Assembly (NCBI GenBank): GCA_009859145.1 | Contig: VRVR01000001.1 | Location: 434,001 to 498,000, forward strand | Length of the DNA: 64,000 bases | Direction of reading: 5' to 3' | Source: Andalucia godoyi | Taxonomy: Eukaryota > Discoba > Jakobea > Jakobida > Andaluciidae | In this document: positions 39,962-48,900 of the stretch, piece after piece | Layout of the letters: each line of letters starts with the position of its first letter | How positions within the stretch are numbered: the first letter of the stretch is position 1 | Translations under genes and position numbers: made by a program | Notes under the pieces: generated by a model | The model's input: the letters and a program-made list of their open reading frames with translations, nothing else | Told to the model about the DNA's origin: nothing | The model's database searches: none

Positions 39962-40276
39962 ATGACGAAGCTTGCACCTCCAGATCTGAAAAAGTATTTG
40001 GAAAAGAAAGTCTCTGGTATGCACGCTGTTGATTTTTTAATGAATGTTTATATTTTTATCTTCTGACTGCTCATTGTTGTTTCTTCGAACATAGTGAAAA
40101 TGAATGCAAATCGAACTGTGGTTGGAATTCTGAGGGGGTTTGATCAGTTCATGAATATCACAATGGAGGATGTCATTGAGCTCGTGCATGACGACGGCGC
40201 CCCAGTTCCATTAGGCACTGTTCTTATCCGCGGAAACTCTGTGCACATGCTTGAATTACTGGAACGATCCGAATAA
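39962..40276 (+). CDS. SNRPG: Sm protein G (snRNP core), one intron
   Basis: Exons 39962-40016 and 40095-40276 join to 78 residues (human SmG: 76). The 78-bp intron has a GTATGC donor, a CATAG acceptor and a likely TTCTGAC branch point. Residues read PPDLKKYLEKKVSVKMN, then VVGILRGFDQFMNITMEDV (Sm1) and GTVLIRGNSVHMLELLE (Sm2, with the RGNS RNA-binding loop). It is part of the heptameric Sm ring on U1, U2, U4 and U5 snRNAs, so spliceosomal introns are processed conventionally here. The ORF from the internal Met alone would lack the first helix. Confidence 0.96.
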
Positions 40277-40736
40277 ATGTCATGATTAACGAACAACAAG
40301 ATGTGTAGCATCCAATCTCTCTCTCTCTCTCTCTCTCTTCAACTTTTGTCATCACCTGCGCCAGTTCGTAGTGGATTCCGGACGGCTGAGCAGCCCGGTG
40401 CTTAAATAAAATAAATATTAAAAAAGACACGAGGCTTAGTGAGCGTGTGCGCATTGATACGTTGATCCACGTTCCCAGAGCGTGTCACCAACACGACTTC
40501 TACTCGCACAGCGTTGCCTGTCGTAAAGGGACCATTAAAGGACAGCACTCAGAAAAAGAGCGTTTCTCAACGTTCTTCTCTGTTATTCTCATCCATGCTA
40601 TTCTGTTCTTCCTGTTTTTTTTTTCTTTTTGAATTCCACTAAAAACAAACGATCAAACAAAACGAAACAAAAAAGAAACGAAACAAAAAAGAATAAAAAA
40701 GAAACGCAAAGAAGAGAAGAGATAGGGAGTGGTAGG
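40277..40736. other. Intergenic spacer
   Basis: It holds (TC)n at 40317-40339 and an A-rich tract before the TPR gene start (40640-40712). I see no gene. Confidence 0.7.
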
Positions 40737-42515
40737 ATGACTTCTTCTACCGGGTTTTTGAGCACGACGACGACGAAGAAGAATGCCTCTTTTCGCCCTC
40801 TGACGAATTCGACGTCGCGAGAATTGTTGGCGTCGTACACACAGTCCGTACAAGGAAAGTACAACACTGGGATTGCGACTCGGTCATTTGTGACGGCTTC
40901 GACGGCAGCTCAGATTTCGCAGGCGCATTCGTTTTTGCTATCGGGAGATGGAGATGCGGCGATTGCGATTGTCCAGGGAATTCTGAGGTCGTTTCATGAT
41001 CCTTCGCTCGATGCAGAGTTGCTGATGTTGCTGGGCGACGCGCAGTTGCAAGTTGGCGAAGTGGAACGGTGCGTCGAGTCGTTCACGGCTGCTCTTCAAT
41101 CAGAACCTATGCTTCCTCATGCCTACAGAGGACGGGCGAAAGCATATGAAAAACTCGGGAAATTCGAAAACGCAGTTTCTGAATGGAGAAAAGTCGGCCA
41201 AGTCGATGACTACTCGGTGGACGACTGCGTTGCATATGCGAATTCGCTCTTGGCGTGCTCTTCATTCCGTGCCTCCGGTCGCAGCATCGAGCATGGTGCG
41301 GTTGAAGAGGAGGATGTCACGCAGCGAAATGATGCGCTGGCACAGATGGGGAAGCAGGCTGTCGGGTTGTACAGCAAGGCAATTGGAATGGAGCCAAGCA
41401 TCCCTGGGCTGTACTTTTACCGAGCGCATGCACTGCATCAGATCGGACTGGATTCTGAAGCAGAGAAGGATCTTGTCTATATCCGATCTTCGTTTCCGAA
41501 TTTTGTCGACCAGTATGTCCGCGAAGGAACCGTCGATTCGCTTCGTGCGGCCTTGATGCTGCTTGAAGAACGTGACCCGCGAACAATCATTACAAAGTAC
41601 AAGCTCGCCGATATGCTGATGCAGGATTTGCTTGCCTCGTCGGATGCGCAGGAAGCAAACGGTGCAGAAGGCGGGGGTGCCCTGGGACTTGTTCACGAAG
41701 TGCTGAGCTTGTTTTCTACGGTATTGGATCGGATGCCAGGCGGATTTGTCGTGCGGCCAAGTACCTTGTATGCGAATCGTGGGGCAATCTATTCACGGTT
41801 TCTGGGGGACAACGATCGAGCTCGAACGGAGTTCCAAAGTGCTCTTGAAATGGCAGAGCAGGAGGGCGAGGCTGCTGCAGAAACGAGAGAGTCGGCCGTT
41901 CTTGCCCTGATTTCCTTGGCCGTCAAGTACACAGACGTGGTGTCGATCGCGAACTCGCGTGGTATTCCTGGAAAAGATGCGTCTATGGCGTTTGTGCGTG
42001 CCGTGATGGAAAAGTCGGTGGCCGCTTTGCTCAAGTTTCGCTCGGAACTGGACTTTAGAATACAAGACGCAAAGACACAAATTGAGGAGACGGAAGCCGC
42101 TTCTGCAGCGGACGAGTCCATGAAGCCAAGAGTCAGTGAGCTTCAGGAAGCTGCAGCCGCGCTTCTTGCGGAGTGTGCAGACCTGGAAGCGAACATTGCT
42201 CAAATCACAGGTCGTGGAATTTCTGTCAGCATGCCCGTGAATGCATTCGGAGAGGCGGCCGCGCAGCTGCTTTTGCGATCGGTTGTGAGCAGGCACCATG
42301 TTGCTGTTTCCTCTGAACAGGAGAACCACGGGGCTGTTCTTCGGATGGTGGAATTTGCGATCAGGGCATACTTGGAGCATCCAGAGGGACCTTCTGTTTT
42401 GGGCCCTGTTGCCGACGACTTTAAATCGAGCATTGCTGCTGTCCAGGAGAAGCGAGATGCCGCAATCCAAGCACTGCGCGATGCAAAGGACCCCAAGAAG
42501 AAGAAGAAAAAGTAA
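40737..42515 (+). CDS. TPR-repeat protein, specific role unknown
   Basis: 592 residues from the ATG at 40737; an upstream in-frame ATG at 40629 would add only Lys/Asn-rich codons read from an A-rich spacer, so the downstream start is preferred. TPR-like helix pairs are visible: LLMLLGDAQLQVGEVERCVE, SFTAALQSEPMLPHAYRGRA, KAYEKLGKFENAVSEW, and GLYFYRAHALHQIGLDSEAE. The region about 460-540 is an Ala/Glu-rich coiled coil. The C-terminus is a Lys tail (DPKKKKKK). TPR scaffolds mediate protein-protein contacts. The N-terminal TSRELLASYTQSVQGKY segment did not let me assign a family. Confidence 0.82.
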   Translation: MTSSTGFLSTTTTKKNASFRPLTNSTSRELLASYTQSVQGKYNTGIATRSFVTASTAAQISQAHSFLLSGDGDAAIAIVQGILRSFHDPSLDAELLMLLGDAQLQVGEVERCVESFTAALQSEPMLPHAYRGRAKAYEKLGKFENAVSEWRKVGQVDDYSVDDCVAYANSLLACSSFRASGRSIEHGAVEEEDVTQRNDALAQMGKQAVGLYSKAIGMEPSIPGLYFYRAHALHQIGLDSEAEKDLVYIRSSFPNFVDQYVREGTVDSLRAALMLLEERDPRTIITKYKLADMLMQDLLASSDAQEANGAEGGGALGLVHEVLSLFSTVLDRMPGGFVVRPSTLYANRGAIYSRFLGDNDRARTEFQSALEMAEQEGEAAAETRESAVLALISLAVKYTDVVSIANSRGIPGKDASMAFVRAVMEKSVAALLKFRSELDFRIQDAKTQIEETEAASAADESMKPRVSELQEAAAALLAECADLEANIAQITGRGISVSMPVNAFGEAAAQLLLRSVVSRHHVAVSSEQENHGAVLRMVEFAIRAYLEHPEGPSVLGPVADDFKSSIAAVQEKRDAAIQALRDAKDPKKKKKK

Positions 42516-42761
42516 TTTCTCCTCCTTCTCAGCCCCGTCTTCGTCTTCATTGTCGTCGTCGACGTCGTCTCGCACCTTGTACAAAACAAAACAAAAAAAA
42601 ATACCCCCAACAAAGAAAACTTGTTTACATATGGTCCATCCTCGTTCTTTTTTTTAATTTTCTTGTAAGATAAGAATAAAAATAAAAAAACAACAACCAA
42701 CAGACACACCACATGGGAAAAGCAATTACTCAGACGCTTGCACGCGACTTGGGGGGTCCGT

Positions 42762-43684
42762 CTACATGGGAGCCATGCGAAGAGACCCGTCGATCCGGAT
42801 GGTCTCTCCGTTGATGTACGGGTTTTCGATGATGGACTTCACCAGTGCAGCGTACTCTTCAGGTTTACCGAGTCGGCTGGGAAACGGAACGCTTTTCCCC
42901 AATGCTTCCTGGGCCTTTGCGGGCAACGAAGCCATCATGGGAGTGGAAAACAAGCCAGGCGCGACCGTGGCGACGCGAATGCCCAGGGATGCCAGTTCGC
43001 GCGCAAGCGGAAGGGTCATTCCCACGACTCCAGCCTTTGAAGCAGCATATGCCGCTTGACCAATCTGACCGTCAAAGGCCGCCACAGAAGCAGTCATTAC
43101 AATGACACCTCGCTCTCCATCTTCATTGGGCTTCTGGCGGGCCATGACTTCCACAGCCAACCGAACAATGTTAAACGAACCGCTCAGATTGATTTTCAGA
43201 ATCTTTTCAAAATCCCCTAATGGATGCACGGACCCGTCTCGGCCAAGCGTCTTCTTTGCCAGTGCAATCCCTGCGCAATGCACAACACCGTTCAGTTGTC
43301 CGTACTGCGCAATGCACTTTCCTATTGCTGCTTTCACAGACGACTCTTCCGAAACCTACATCATTCGACACGCCCCAAATTTTTGTTTTCGTTAAAATAA
43401 ATATATAAACACATTACGGAAAGAAAGGGGGGAAAGCCCATGTTACTACTGCTATAAGAAGCGTACAAGGCGAAAACATCAGCACGGGGGAAGTGGGGAG
43501 CATGCCATACATCAGTCTTGTGGAAAATAGTTTGCGGAAGCGAACTGCAAAGCCCATTGCCGACTTGTTCGTTCATATCGGCAATCAGGCAGCGGGCACC
43601 CTGCGACACCAGGGCGCGCACAACGGCTTCTCCGAGGCCGGATGCGCCTCCAGTCACAAGAAACACAGAGGACGGGATATGCAT
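42762..43684 (-). CDS. HSD17B10: HSD17B10-like short-chain dehydrogenase, one intron
   Basis: Exon 1 (43684-43511) and exon 2 (43355-42762) give 255 residues; the 155-bp intron has a GTATGG donor and a GTAG acceptor, phase 0, restoring [17 protein letters not shown]-binding TGGASGLG is at 11-18, followed by the acidic NAD-specific D in LIADMN. NCAG-like HCAGIA and the catalytic S in MTASVAAF with YAASK are present. The closing segments [24 protein letters not shown] and [14 protein letters not shown] are diagnostic of type-2 3-hydroxyacyl-CoA dehydrogenase/HSD10. In animals this enzyme acts in mitochondrial isoleucine and fatty-acid oxidation and in tRNA processing; only the oxidoreductase role can be inferred here. 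The first residues are not an obvious mitochondrial presequence. Confidence 0.94.
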
Positions 43685-44120
43685 CGTTTGGAAGCGTCGG
43701 TACGAACAGAAGATCGAGAGACTGTTTTTATTGGTTGTGCTGTTTTGTTGTTGTCATGAAGTTTGGTTTTGCAGGGGTTTTCACCCGCAAGCTTTCCTCC
43801 GGGCCGCCTTCCATCGAGAAATAGAAGCTTACACTCCAAGAGAGGAGGGCGGGCCAGCACTGAAACTCAAACAGCTAGCTGCAAGTGGAAATTCCATAGC
43901 TGCTTTTGAAATCTGGCCGATAGCTGCAGTGCACGCTTTTTTTTTTTCACGATTTTTCTGGCAGAGGCTCTCTCAACCCCCGGAATCGGTGCCCGTTCTT
44001 TTTTTTTTCCCCCTTCTCCCGCGTCTTCTTGTTTTTCCCTGGCTTCTGCTTGTTCTGTGTGTTGTTTTCAACTTCTTAACTTCTAATGCCTAATGATAGG
44101 TCTACGGGTCATTGATTTGC
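43685..44120. other. Divergent spacer
   Basis: Upstream of the SDR (minus) and the OB-fold candidate (plus). T-rich runs at about 43938-43950 and 43999-44010. I see no gene. Confidence 0.65.
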
Positions 44121-45989
44121 ATGAGCCGCGTGGTTTGTCGAAAGCCTTGGATTGTAGCTTCTCTAGTTGACTTTATCGAAAATTTCAAGTTTCCGATCCA
44201 AGAAAAAGTCGTTCAGATCGTGAGTGTGAAGTCGCTTTTGCTTCCTGAATCTCACTTTTTCTCTCGATTTTGGACGGCAAATTCAAATTCGGCATTGCTC
44301 AAGTTTGAGACGTTGGTACAGAATAAGATATTCGAGCAGTTTGCTCATTCTCCAGGATCCACATTTTCGTATTTTCGCTGTGCAGTCTCGGACGGCCACT
44401 CTTTGATTTGGGCGCACTTGTCTGATTCTGCCTTTGGCTCGTTTCTGAAGCAACTGCTGCCGTTGAAACCGGGCGACATACAAGGGATTACAGTGAAATT
44501 AGACGCCTTTTCGTTTGGAGTAGATCGAACAAACCATCAATTTGCTCTCAAGATTGACAAGGTTCGCGTTGTCGATCGATCTCGTTGCTTTCCATTTCGA
44601 AAAGAACTCCCCTTTGTCAACGATCGACCTCCCGTGCGCATTCTGTATCAGCGGATCGTTTCTTTCTACGAGTCCCATCAGTCTTCGTACGACGCTGCAA
44701 TTCACCAAGTCAGCTCGGAGACATCTGTGAACTTTCTCGCAGGCGGTCTGTTCACTCAGGATACCGAGCTTGTGGGACTGCTCGCGCTCGTACGACTTGT
44801 CCAGCAATCCGGATCGATTCTGTCGCTGTCGTCGTCAACCTCTTCTTGTGCTCTTTCTGCCGCTGCTGCCGTGGATTTGCCAGCGGTTTTGCATCCTCCG
44901 CCGCCTCCTGTGAGCACCACAATCCTGTCAGCAAAAATGCAGTCCCGCAGCATGCTGGATGTTTCCGACAACCCCAGTCATCACGACCGTTCGCGAACAC
45001 AACCAAACTCTAAAAAGATTCGCATGCTTGCTGGGGGCACATCGATCCGCTCGATGGATGTGCTACCCGCACTCCAGCTTCCCGAGCCGCAGAAATGGCT
45101 TATGAATTGGAACGATCGTCAAATGTTGGCAGTTCGAAGCACCGGCACTGACCAGCCCTTGAACCCTGCCTTCTCTCTTGTTCCACGGGGGTTCTCAAAG
45201 ATTTCCTACCAAAAGGACAGCGCAACTCTGGATGTGGCGCGTCAGGCGCAGCTCCGTATTTCACAGGAGGACGAACCCGCGTTGACGCAAGAATTGGAGC
45301 ACTCCGATCGAGTCCGCGTTCATCAGTCATCTGGTTCGCAATTTGAGACACAAGAAATGCGCGTGCACTCTGCGTGTGCTGGTGATCCCGGTGATGCGGA
45401 GGTTGAGAGCGGCAGCAACGGTCATGTCCATGAGCAGGACAGGGTGGTTAGTCCGTCTGACTTGGAGTTCTCACAGTCACCAGTGCGAAAGCGGGCCAGA
45501 GCATCCAGTTTTACTCACGAGAAAGCTTCAACGGAGGGTGATGAGAGCCTTGTCGACTGGGCAAAACTAATGTCTCCTGAAGGCAAGCGTTTGCTGGTCG
45601 ATGAATCAATCGATATTGATCTTCCGTTTGCGGCAGTCCGTAGCCCCGCAGAGCACGAAGACAATGACGAAACCCAGGACCCAACCGCGAATCTCCTTTA
45701 TGCATTTGGGCCGAATGATGTGAACTCCAGTTTAAGCCGGGTTTCGGCAGGAGTTGATACGTCTTTCGTGTATACTCCATCCATGTTTGAATCCAGCACC
45801 GGGTCCTTGGAGAATCGAAAGAGGATACTTCACGACGCCGACGAATCACAAACACCGGAGTCAAAACGCTCGCGCAGTGCGTCCGGAATGCACTCCGGCG
45901 ATGCCACCACTCCTTCCTCCGGCTCCAAGCTCACCACGAGTATTAACTGGTTTTTAAGCACCATTATCGGAATGCGCAAACCGCGTTAG
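44121..45989 (+). CDS. Putative TPP1/ACD (TEBP-beta)-like OB-fold protein
   Basis: 622 residues from the ATG at 44121. The N-terminal ~160 residues resemble the OB fold of TPP1: KPWIVASLVDFI, then EKVVQIVSVKS; FRCAVSDGHSLIWAHLS (strand with the SDG turn); FGSFLKQLLPLKPGDIQGIT; and LDAFSFGVDRTNHQFALKID (closing strands, compare EFYLQVDRF of human TPP1). The order and spacing match TPP1 (K/RPWI…VSDG…L-V). The rest is Ser-rich and probably disordered, as in TPP1. If correct, it is a telomere-capping or telomerase-recruiting protein. The similarity is judged by eye on short motifs, so another OB-fold protein is possible. Confidence 0.5.
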   Translation: MSRVVCRKPWIVASLVDFIENFKFPIQEKVVQIVSVKSLLLPESHFFSRFWTANSNSALLKFETLVQNKIFEQFAHSPGSTFSYFRCAVSDGHSLIWAHLSDSAFGSFLKQLLPLKPGDIQGITVKLDAFSFGVDRTNHQFALKIDKVRVVDRSRCFPFRKELPFVNDRPPVRILYQRIVSFYESHQSSYDAAIHQVSSETSVNFLAGGLFTQDTELVGLLALVRLVQQSGSILSLSSSTSSCALSAAAAVDLPAVLHPPPPPVSTTILSAKMQSRSMLDVSDNPSHHDRSRTQPNSKKIRMLAGGTSIRSMDVLPALQLPEPQKWLMNWNDRQMLAVRSTGTDQPLNPAFSLVPRGFSKISYQKDSATLDVARQAQLRISQEDEPALTQELEHSDRVRVHQSSGSQFETQEMRVHSACAGDPGDAEVESGSNGHVHEQDRVVSPSDLEFSQSPVRKRARASSFTHEKASTEGDESLVDWAKLMSPEGKRLLVDESIDIDLPFAAVRSPAEHEDNDETQDPTANLLYAFGPNDVNSSLSRVSAGVDTSFVYTPSMFESSTGSLENRKRILHDADESQTPESKRSRSASGMHSGDATTPSSGSKLTTSINWFLSTIIGMRKPR

Positions 45990-46430
45990 CATGTGCCTTC
46001 TTCCTGCTGAATGTTATTATTATTATTATTATTGTTGTTGTTGCTGTTATTGTTATGATTCTGCATTTTGGTTTCCCCCATCCTGTACAGCTCGTTCTTG
46101 TTCTTCGTGCATACAGCAGAGCCGCTGCGTACGCGCTCGTAACGTCTGTGACCGCTCGCCAGGCATTTCGCCTTGATTAGTTATCGTCGTCTGCAATTCG
46201 GACCGAGACGATTGATTCGCAGGATCGGCAGGCATGCAGCACTGCAATAGTACCAATTAGAACCAATTAGTATTGATGCAGCGTATTCTTGACATGCGCC
46301 TTTCCCGCTGTATAAGTCGCTCGTTGTCGATTTCTTTACATATAAAGCTGAAAGCCTCTTTCCAATTTGTTTCCTTCTCGCTTTCTGTCTTGTTGGTTTT
46401 CTAACGAGTAGAACAGACCAACACGGAAAC
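45990..46430. other. Intergenic region upstream of the CDC26-like gene
   Basis: A (TAT)n/(TGT)n microsatellite lies at 46014-46050. On the minus strand a 60-codon ATG-started ORF (about 46053-46232, beginning MPADPANQSS) is present, but I cannot support it by family or composition. Otherwise I see nothing. Confidence 0.5.
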
Positions 46431-46568
46431 ATGCTGAGAAGACCTCCTACAAAGCTTGAAGTTGGAACCGAGGCTGATTTTGAAGATGTTTGCGCAGTCC
46501 GTGATTTCAACTGTCGATATCCCCGTATGAAAGACAACGACGGCTCACCGAAGCGTCCCTATTCCTGA
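46431..46568 (+). CDS. CDC26: CDC26-like microprotein (APC/C subunit)
   Basis: A 45-residue ORF with ATG at 46431 and TGA at 46566. It starts MLRRPPTKLEVGTEADFEDV. CDC26 proteins begin with MLRR-PT-(L/I)E(V/L), the N-terminal segment that threads into the TPR superhelix of APC6/CDC16 and stabilises it. The match covers the functional part exactly and begins at Met1. The remainder is short and basic (C-terminus SPKRPYS), shorter than in animals (85), so a further exon is possible. A truncated but functional N-terminal peptide is equally plausible. Confidence 0.6.
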   Translation: MLRRPPTKLEVGTEADFEDVCAVRDFNCRYPRMKDNDGSPKRPYS

Positions 46569-46678
46569 TCATTTGTCCTCTAATTGCTTGTTTTATTTCC
46601 CCTTCTTCTTCTCCTTACGTCCTCGTCGCCGTCGTCTTTTTATTTTTTTTATTTTTACGTTTTTTATTTTTTAAAAAA

Positions 46679-46819
46679 ATGGATTTTTTAGATTCTGCAA
46701 ACGACGGAAAGCCTAGAAGAGTGTTTGGGTCGCAGGAACCTCAGAACACCATTGCGTCTCTTGCGCAACAAGCTCGGGCGCACTCTTCGACCTCTAGTAC
46801 CACCACTTCCCAATCATAA
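46679..46819 (+). CDS. Possible small protein of 46 residues, unknown
   Basis: ATG at 46679 and TAA at 46817-46819, preceded by a T/A-rich leader. The peptide is non-repetitive in its first 35 residues (DGKPRRVFGSQEPQNTIASL, AQQARAH) and Ser/Thr-rich at the end. It lies 110 bp downstream of the CDC26-like ORF on the same strand. I do not recognise it. It could be an independent microprotein, a first exon, or chance. Confidence 0.3.
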   Translation: MDFLDSANDGKPRRVFGSQEPQNTIASLAQQARAHSSTSSTTTSQS

Positions 46820-47440
46820 TCCATTTCGTATGTACGGCTAATTGCAAAAATAATAAAAGGAATAATAAAAAGAAGAGAAGCAAAATGCATTGCGGGGGTG
46901 GTGGAACGTCTTCTATGTTTCAGTTGGCGAGATGGATGACAACGATAATGATGCTGATGATGATGCTCTGCAAGCCGGTGACGAAGACGGCTGCCTATGC
47001 TCAATCATTGCGAGTGAGACACCGGACCGAGTAGAAGGAAATCGAGAGAGAGAAAGGGGGGATGGTCGGTGTAATGCAAAGTACTGTGATAGAGCACCCC
47101 GGAATCCAAGCGCGTGGAGTAAAGGAAGAGAATCCAGCAACTTTCGAAATCCGACAAATGCAAGCACGACTGACAACACTCGAAGCTCGTGCCGTTCAAA
47201 CCCAAACAAGACCATGGTTGATTCTTCTCTAGGAGTGGCGATGATGAGAGCTGGTTGTAGAACCTGCCTTGTCGCGTTTTAAAAAATATGTTTATTATCG
47301 AATATCCAAAACAAATAATTATAATAATTATAATTAATACTCGTGCGCCGCCTATATGGATTATGCCGTAGCACAGTCGGGCAAATTTCCCCGCAAAAAT
47401 CTCCGAAACCTCCGCCGACAAAGCGTACGAAATTCCCGAA
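46820..47440. other. Intergenic region before relic C
   Basis: No gene that I can support. A possible GTATGT donor occurs at about 46828. A short plus-strand frame at about 47072-47233 has a helical look (FEIRQMQARLTTLEARAV) and might be an exon of something, but no consistent gene model emerged. Confidence 0.4.
47430..47440. repeat. Left copy of 11-bp direct repeat flanking relic C
   Basis: AAATTCCCGAA immediately abuts the element terminus CGCCTACATT. The same 11 bases recur at 47993-48003 at the other end. A target-site duplication is the simplest reading. Confidence 0.6.
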
Positions 47441-47992
47441 CGCCTACATTGTACAATAACCACGAATAATCATCGCTGATCACCCATAATCAATGTTGCA
47501 ACCCAACAACATGCATAGCATGCTTGCCGGAGGCGGCAGCTGCTTTGCGTAGCGCATCGTGACGCACGTCGTATGGCACCTCTGCTAGCCATGGATGCTG
47601 CAGCACAGTCTCAGAATCACTGTTGAGAAGCAGTGCGCGCAGCGCCTTGATTTTGGGCCGGCTGTCCGACGGCGCGTTCGACGTCTGCGAGGCAGTACAT
47701 GCGATGGGAGCCGGCGTGGATGCTGCGGATCGTTTCGGCGGGGCGGAGATGCCATAGGTCTTGCGCAGCGCTGCGGGCGTGACTTACATGGTGCGTTGCA
47801 TGGACAATAAGAATAAAAATAAGAAATGAGCGTCGCTGTGCGAGAATGCAGCGCGGCGGCGTGCTTATAGGGATTTTATGATCAAAACGAAGCGAAACGA
47901 ATCGAGCATCGTGCGACGGAGTTGCTGAGATAACAAACGCATGCGAATGGGCGCGTGGCAGTGTTTTTGTTTTTACGTGCGCTAGATCATCA
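47441..47992 (-). mobile_element. Fanzor-element relic, copy C (5' leader, N-terminal half, 3' end)
   Basis: Terminus CGCCTACATT at 47441; it shares 47441-47525 with copy A and 47755-47983 with copy B. On the minus strand, in order: the ~190-bp leader, ATG at 47801, ~90 codons of N-terminal nuclease sequence, then an abrupt join at GGCAAG|CATGC to the A-type 3' end. RuvC and zinc ribbon are deleted. An 11-bp direct repeat flanks the element, which fixes its size at about 552 bp. There are no obvious terminal inverted repeats. Confidence 0.82.
47490..47801 (-). pseudogene. Fanzor N-terminal coding fragment with premature stop
   Basis: It begins MQRTM as in copy B, but codon 6 is TAA where B has TCC. 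After that the frame is open to 47490: VTPAALRKTYGI, a Ser/Pro linker, then KIKALRALLLNSDSETVLQH followed by PWLAEVPYDVRHDALRKA. The PWL-EVPY-(V/I)R--A-R pattern is a well-known segment of the helical domain of TnpB/Fanzor proteins, between the WED and RuvC parts. The frame then passes into the 3' end region and stops. This supports the nuclease identity independently of the zinc ribbon in copy B. Confidence 0.78.
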
Positions 47993-48003
47993 AAATTCCC
48001 GAA
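47993..48003. repeat. Right copy of 11-bp direct repeat flanking relic C
   Basis: AAATTCCCGAA, identical to 47430-47440. The following base is also C, as on the left, but on the left that C belongs to the element terminus. Confidence 0.6.
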
Positions 48004-48151
48004 CCGCATTGCGTTTCCGAGCTGTTTTTGGTCTTTTTCAGCCATTCGGCTTTTTCTGCATGCAGACGGTGTAGAGCAGACGAGTATCTGACGGGAATTA
48101 GGCAATAAGGTCATCTAACTTGCAGAGACACAAACCAGAAAGAAAAGGAGG

Positions 48152-48787
48152 ATGAAGATGCGATTACGGACGCAAATTCATGTGTTGTTTGTTGTGTATG
48201 CGATTGGTATGCTGTTGTGTGTGATTGCGTTTGTGGATCGGACATGGTCGGAAGTGTCGATTGCGAGCATTCCTGATTCCGAATCTGCGGTGTTGCAGAG
48301 CATAGAGATCCGGTTTGGCTTATTCTACTACTGGGTCAAGTATAACCACCGCGATGGGCTGCGGGACGAGGACATTTTCCACATTTCAGACATCGGATCT
48401 CGCGACGCAGTTACTCGAGTGGGAAAAGTGCAGAGTTCGGCAAACTTTGCGACGGTTTGTTTGTCGATTGGCCTTGCATCCTCGATTGTCGCCGCGCTGC
48501 TGCTGCTCGCAGTCGAGAACAACAGGACAAAGTTCTTTGTCGGATGGGTGCTGTCCACCGTGTGTGCAGCCGGGTTTCTGATGGCCGCTTGTGTGTTTCA
48601 ACCGGCGCTCAAACCCTCCGTGGACGACTACAGGAACTCCGGCTGGAGAGAGTCGCTTGTTTCTTCCACGGTTGGTGGCGGCTGGGCTCTGTGCTTTTCA
48701 TCTGCAATCTTGCATGTTGGATGCCTTGCGTTTATGTTTGTCCAGCGAAAGAACTTTCGCGAGCGAAGCAGCTATGTTTCCATGTAG
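48152..48787 (+). CDS. Four-transmembrane (claudin/PMP22-like topology) protein
   Basis: 211 residues (ATG 48152; a second ATG at 48158 is equally possible). Four hydrophobic helices: IHVLFVVYAIGMLLCVIAFV, ATVCLSIGLASSIVAALLLL, FVGWVLSTVCAAGFLMAACV and ALCFSSAILHVGCLAFMFVQ. An extracellular-type loop of ~60 residues after the first helix contains WSEVSI and the aromatic run FGLFYYWVKY. This topology and the W near the start of loop 1 recall the claudin/PMP22/SUR7 type. No sequence motif fixes the family. The N-terminus is basic and the C-terminus Arg/Ser-rich, consistent with cytosolic ends. Confidence 0.78.
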   Translation: MKMRLRTQIHVLFVVYAIGMLLCVIAFVDRTWSEVSIASIPDSESAVLQSIEIRFGLFYYWVKYNHRDGLRDEDIFHISDIGSRDAVTRVGKVQSSANFATVCLSIGLASSIVAALLLLAVENNRTKFFVGWVLSTVCAAGFLMAACVFQPALKPSVDDYRNSGWRESLVSSTVGGGWALCFSSAILHVGCLAFMFVQRKNFRERSSYVSM

Positions 48788-48900
48788 AAAATATTCTCTT
48801 TGTTTTTTCCCCCTTCTTCTCCCTTCTCTTTTCTTTTGATGAGGGTGTTGCTGCTGTCCTGGGAAGTCCGCAAGTCTTTTCGATACGTAATCACGCAGAT

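Noticed and set aside
40629-40736. Upstream Lys/Asn-rich extension of the TPR protein
   Set aside because: It is translated from an A-rich spacer and adds no conserved sequence; the ATG at 40737 is the better start.
47617-48114. 165-codon minus-strand ORF spanning relic C
   Set aside because: It reads the leader and N-terminal part of the transposon in the wrong frame; the frame with the nuclease motifs is the 47490-47801 one.
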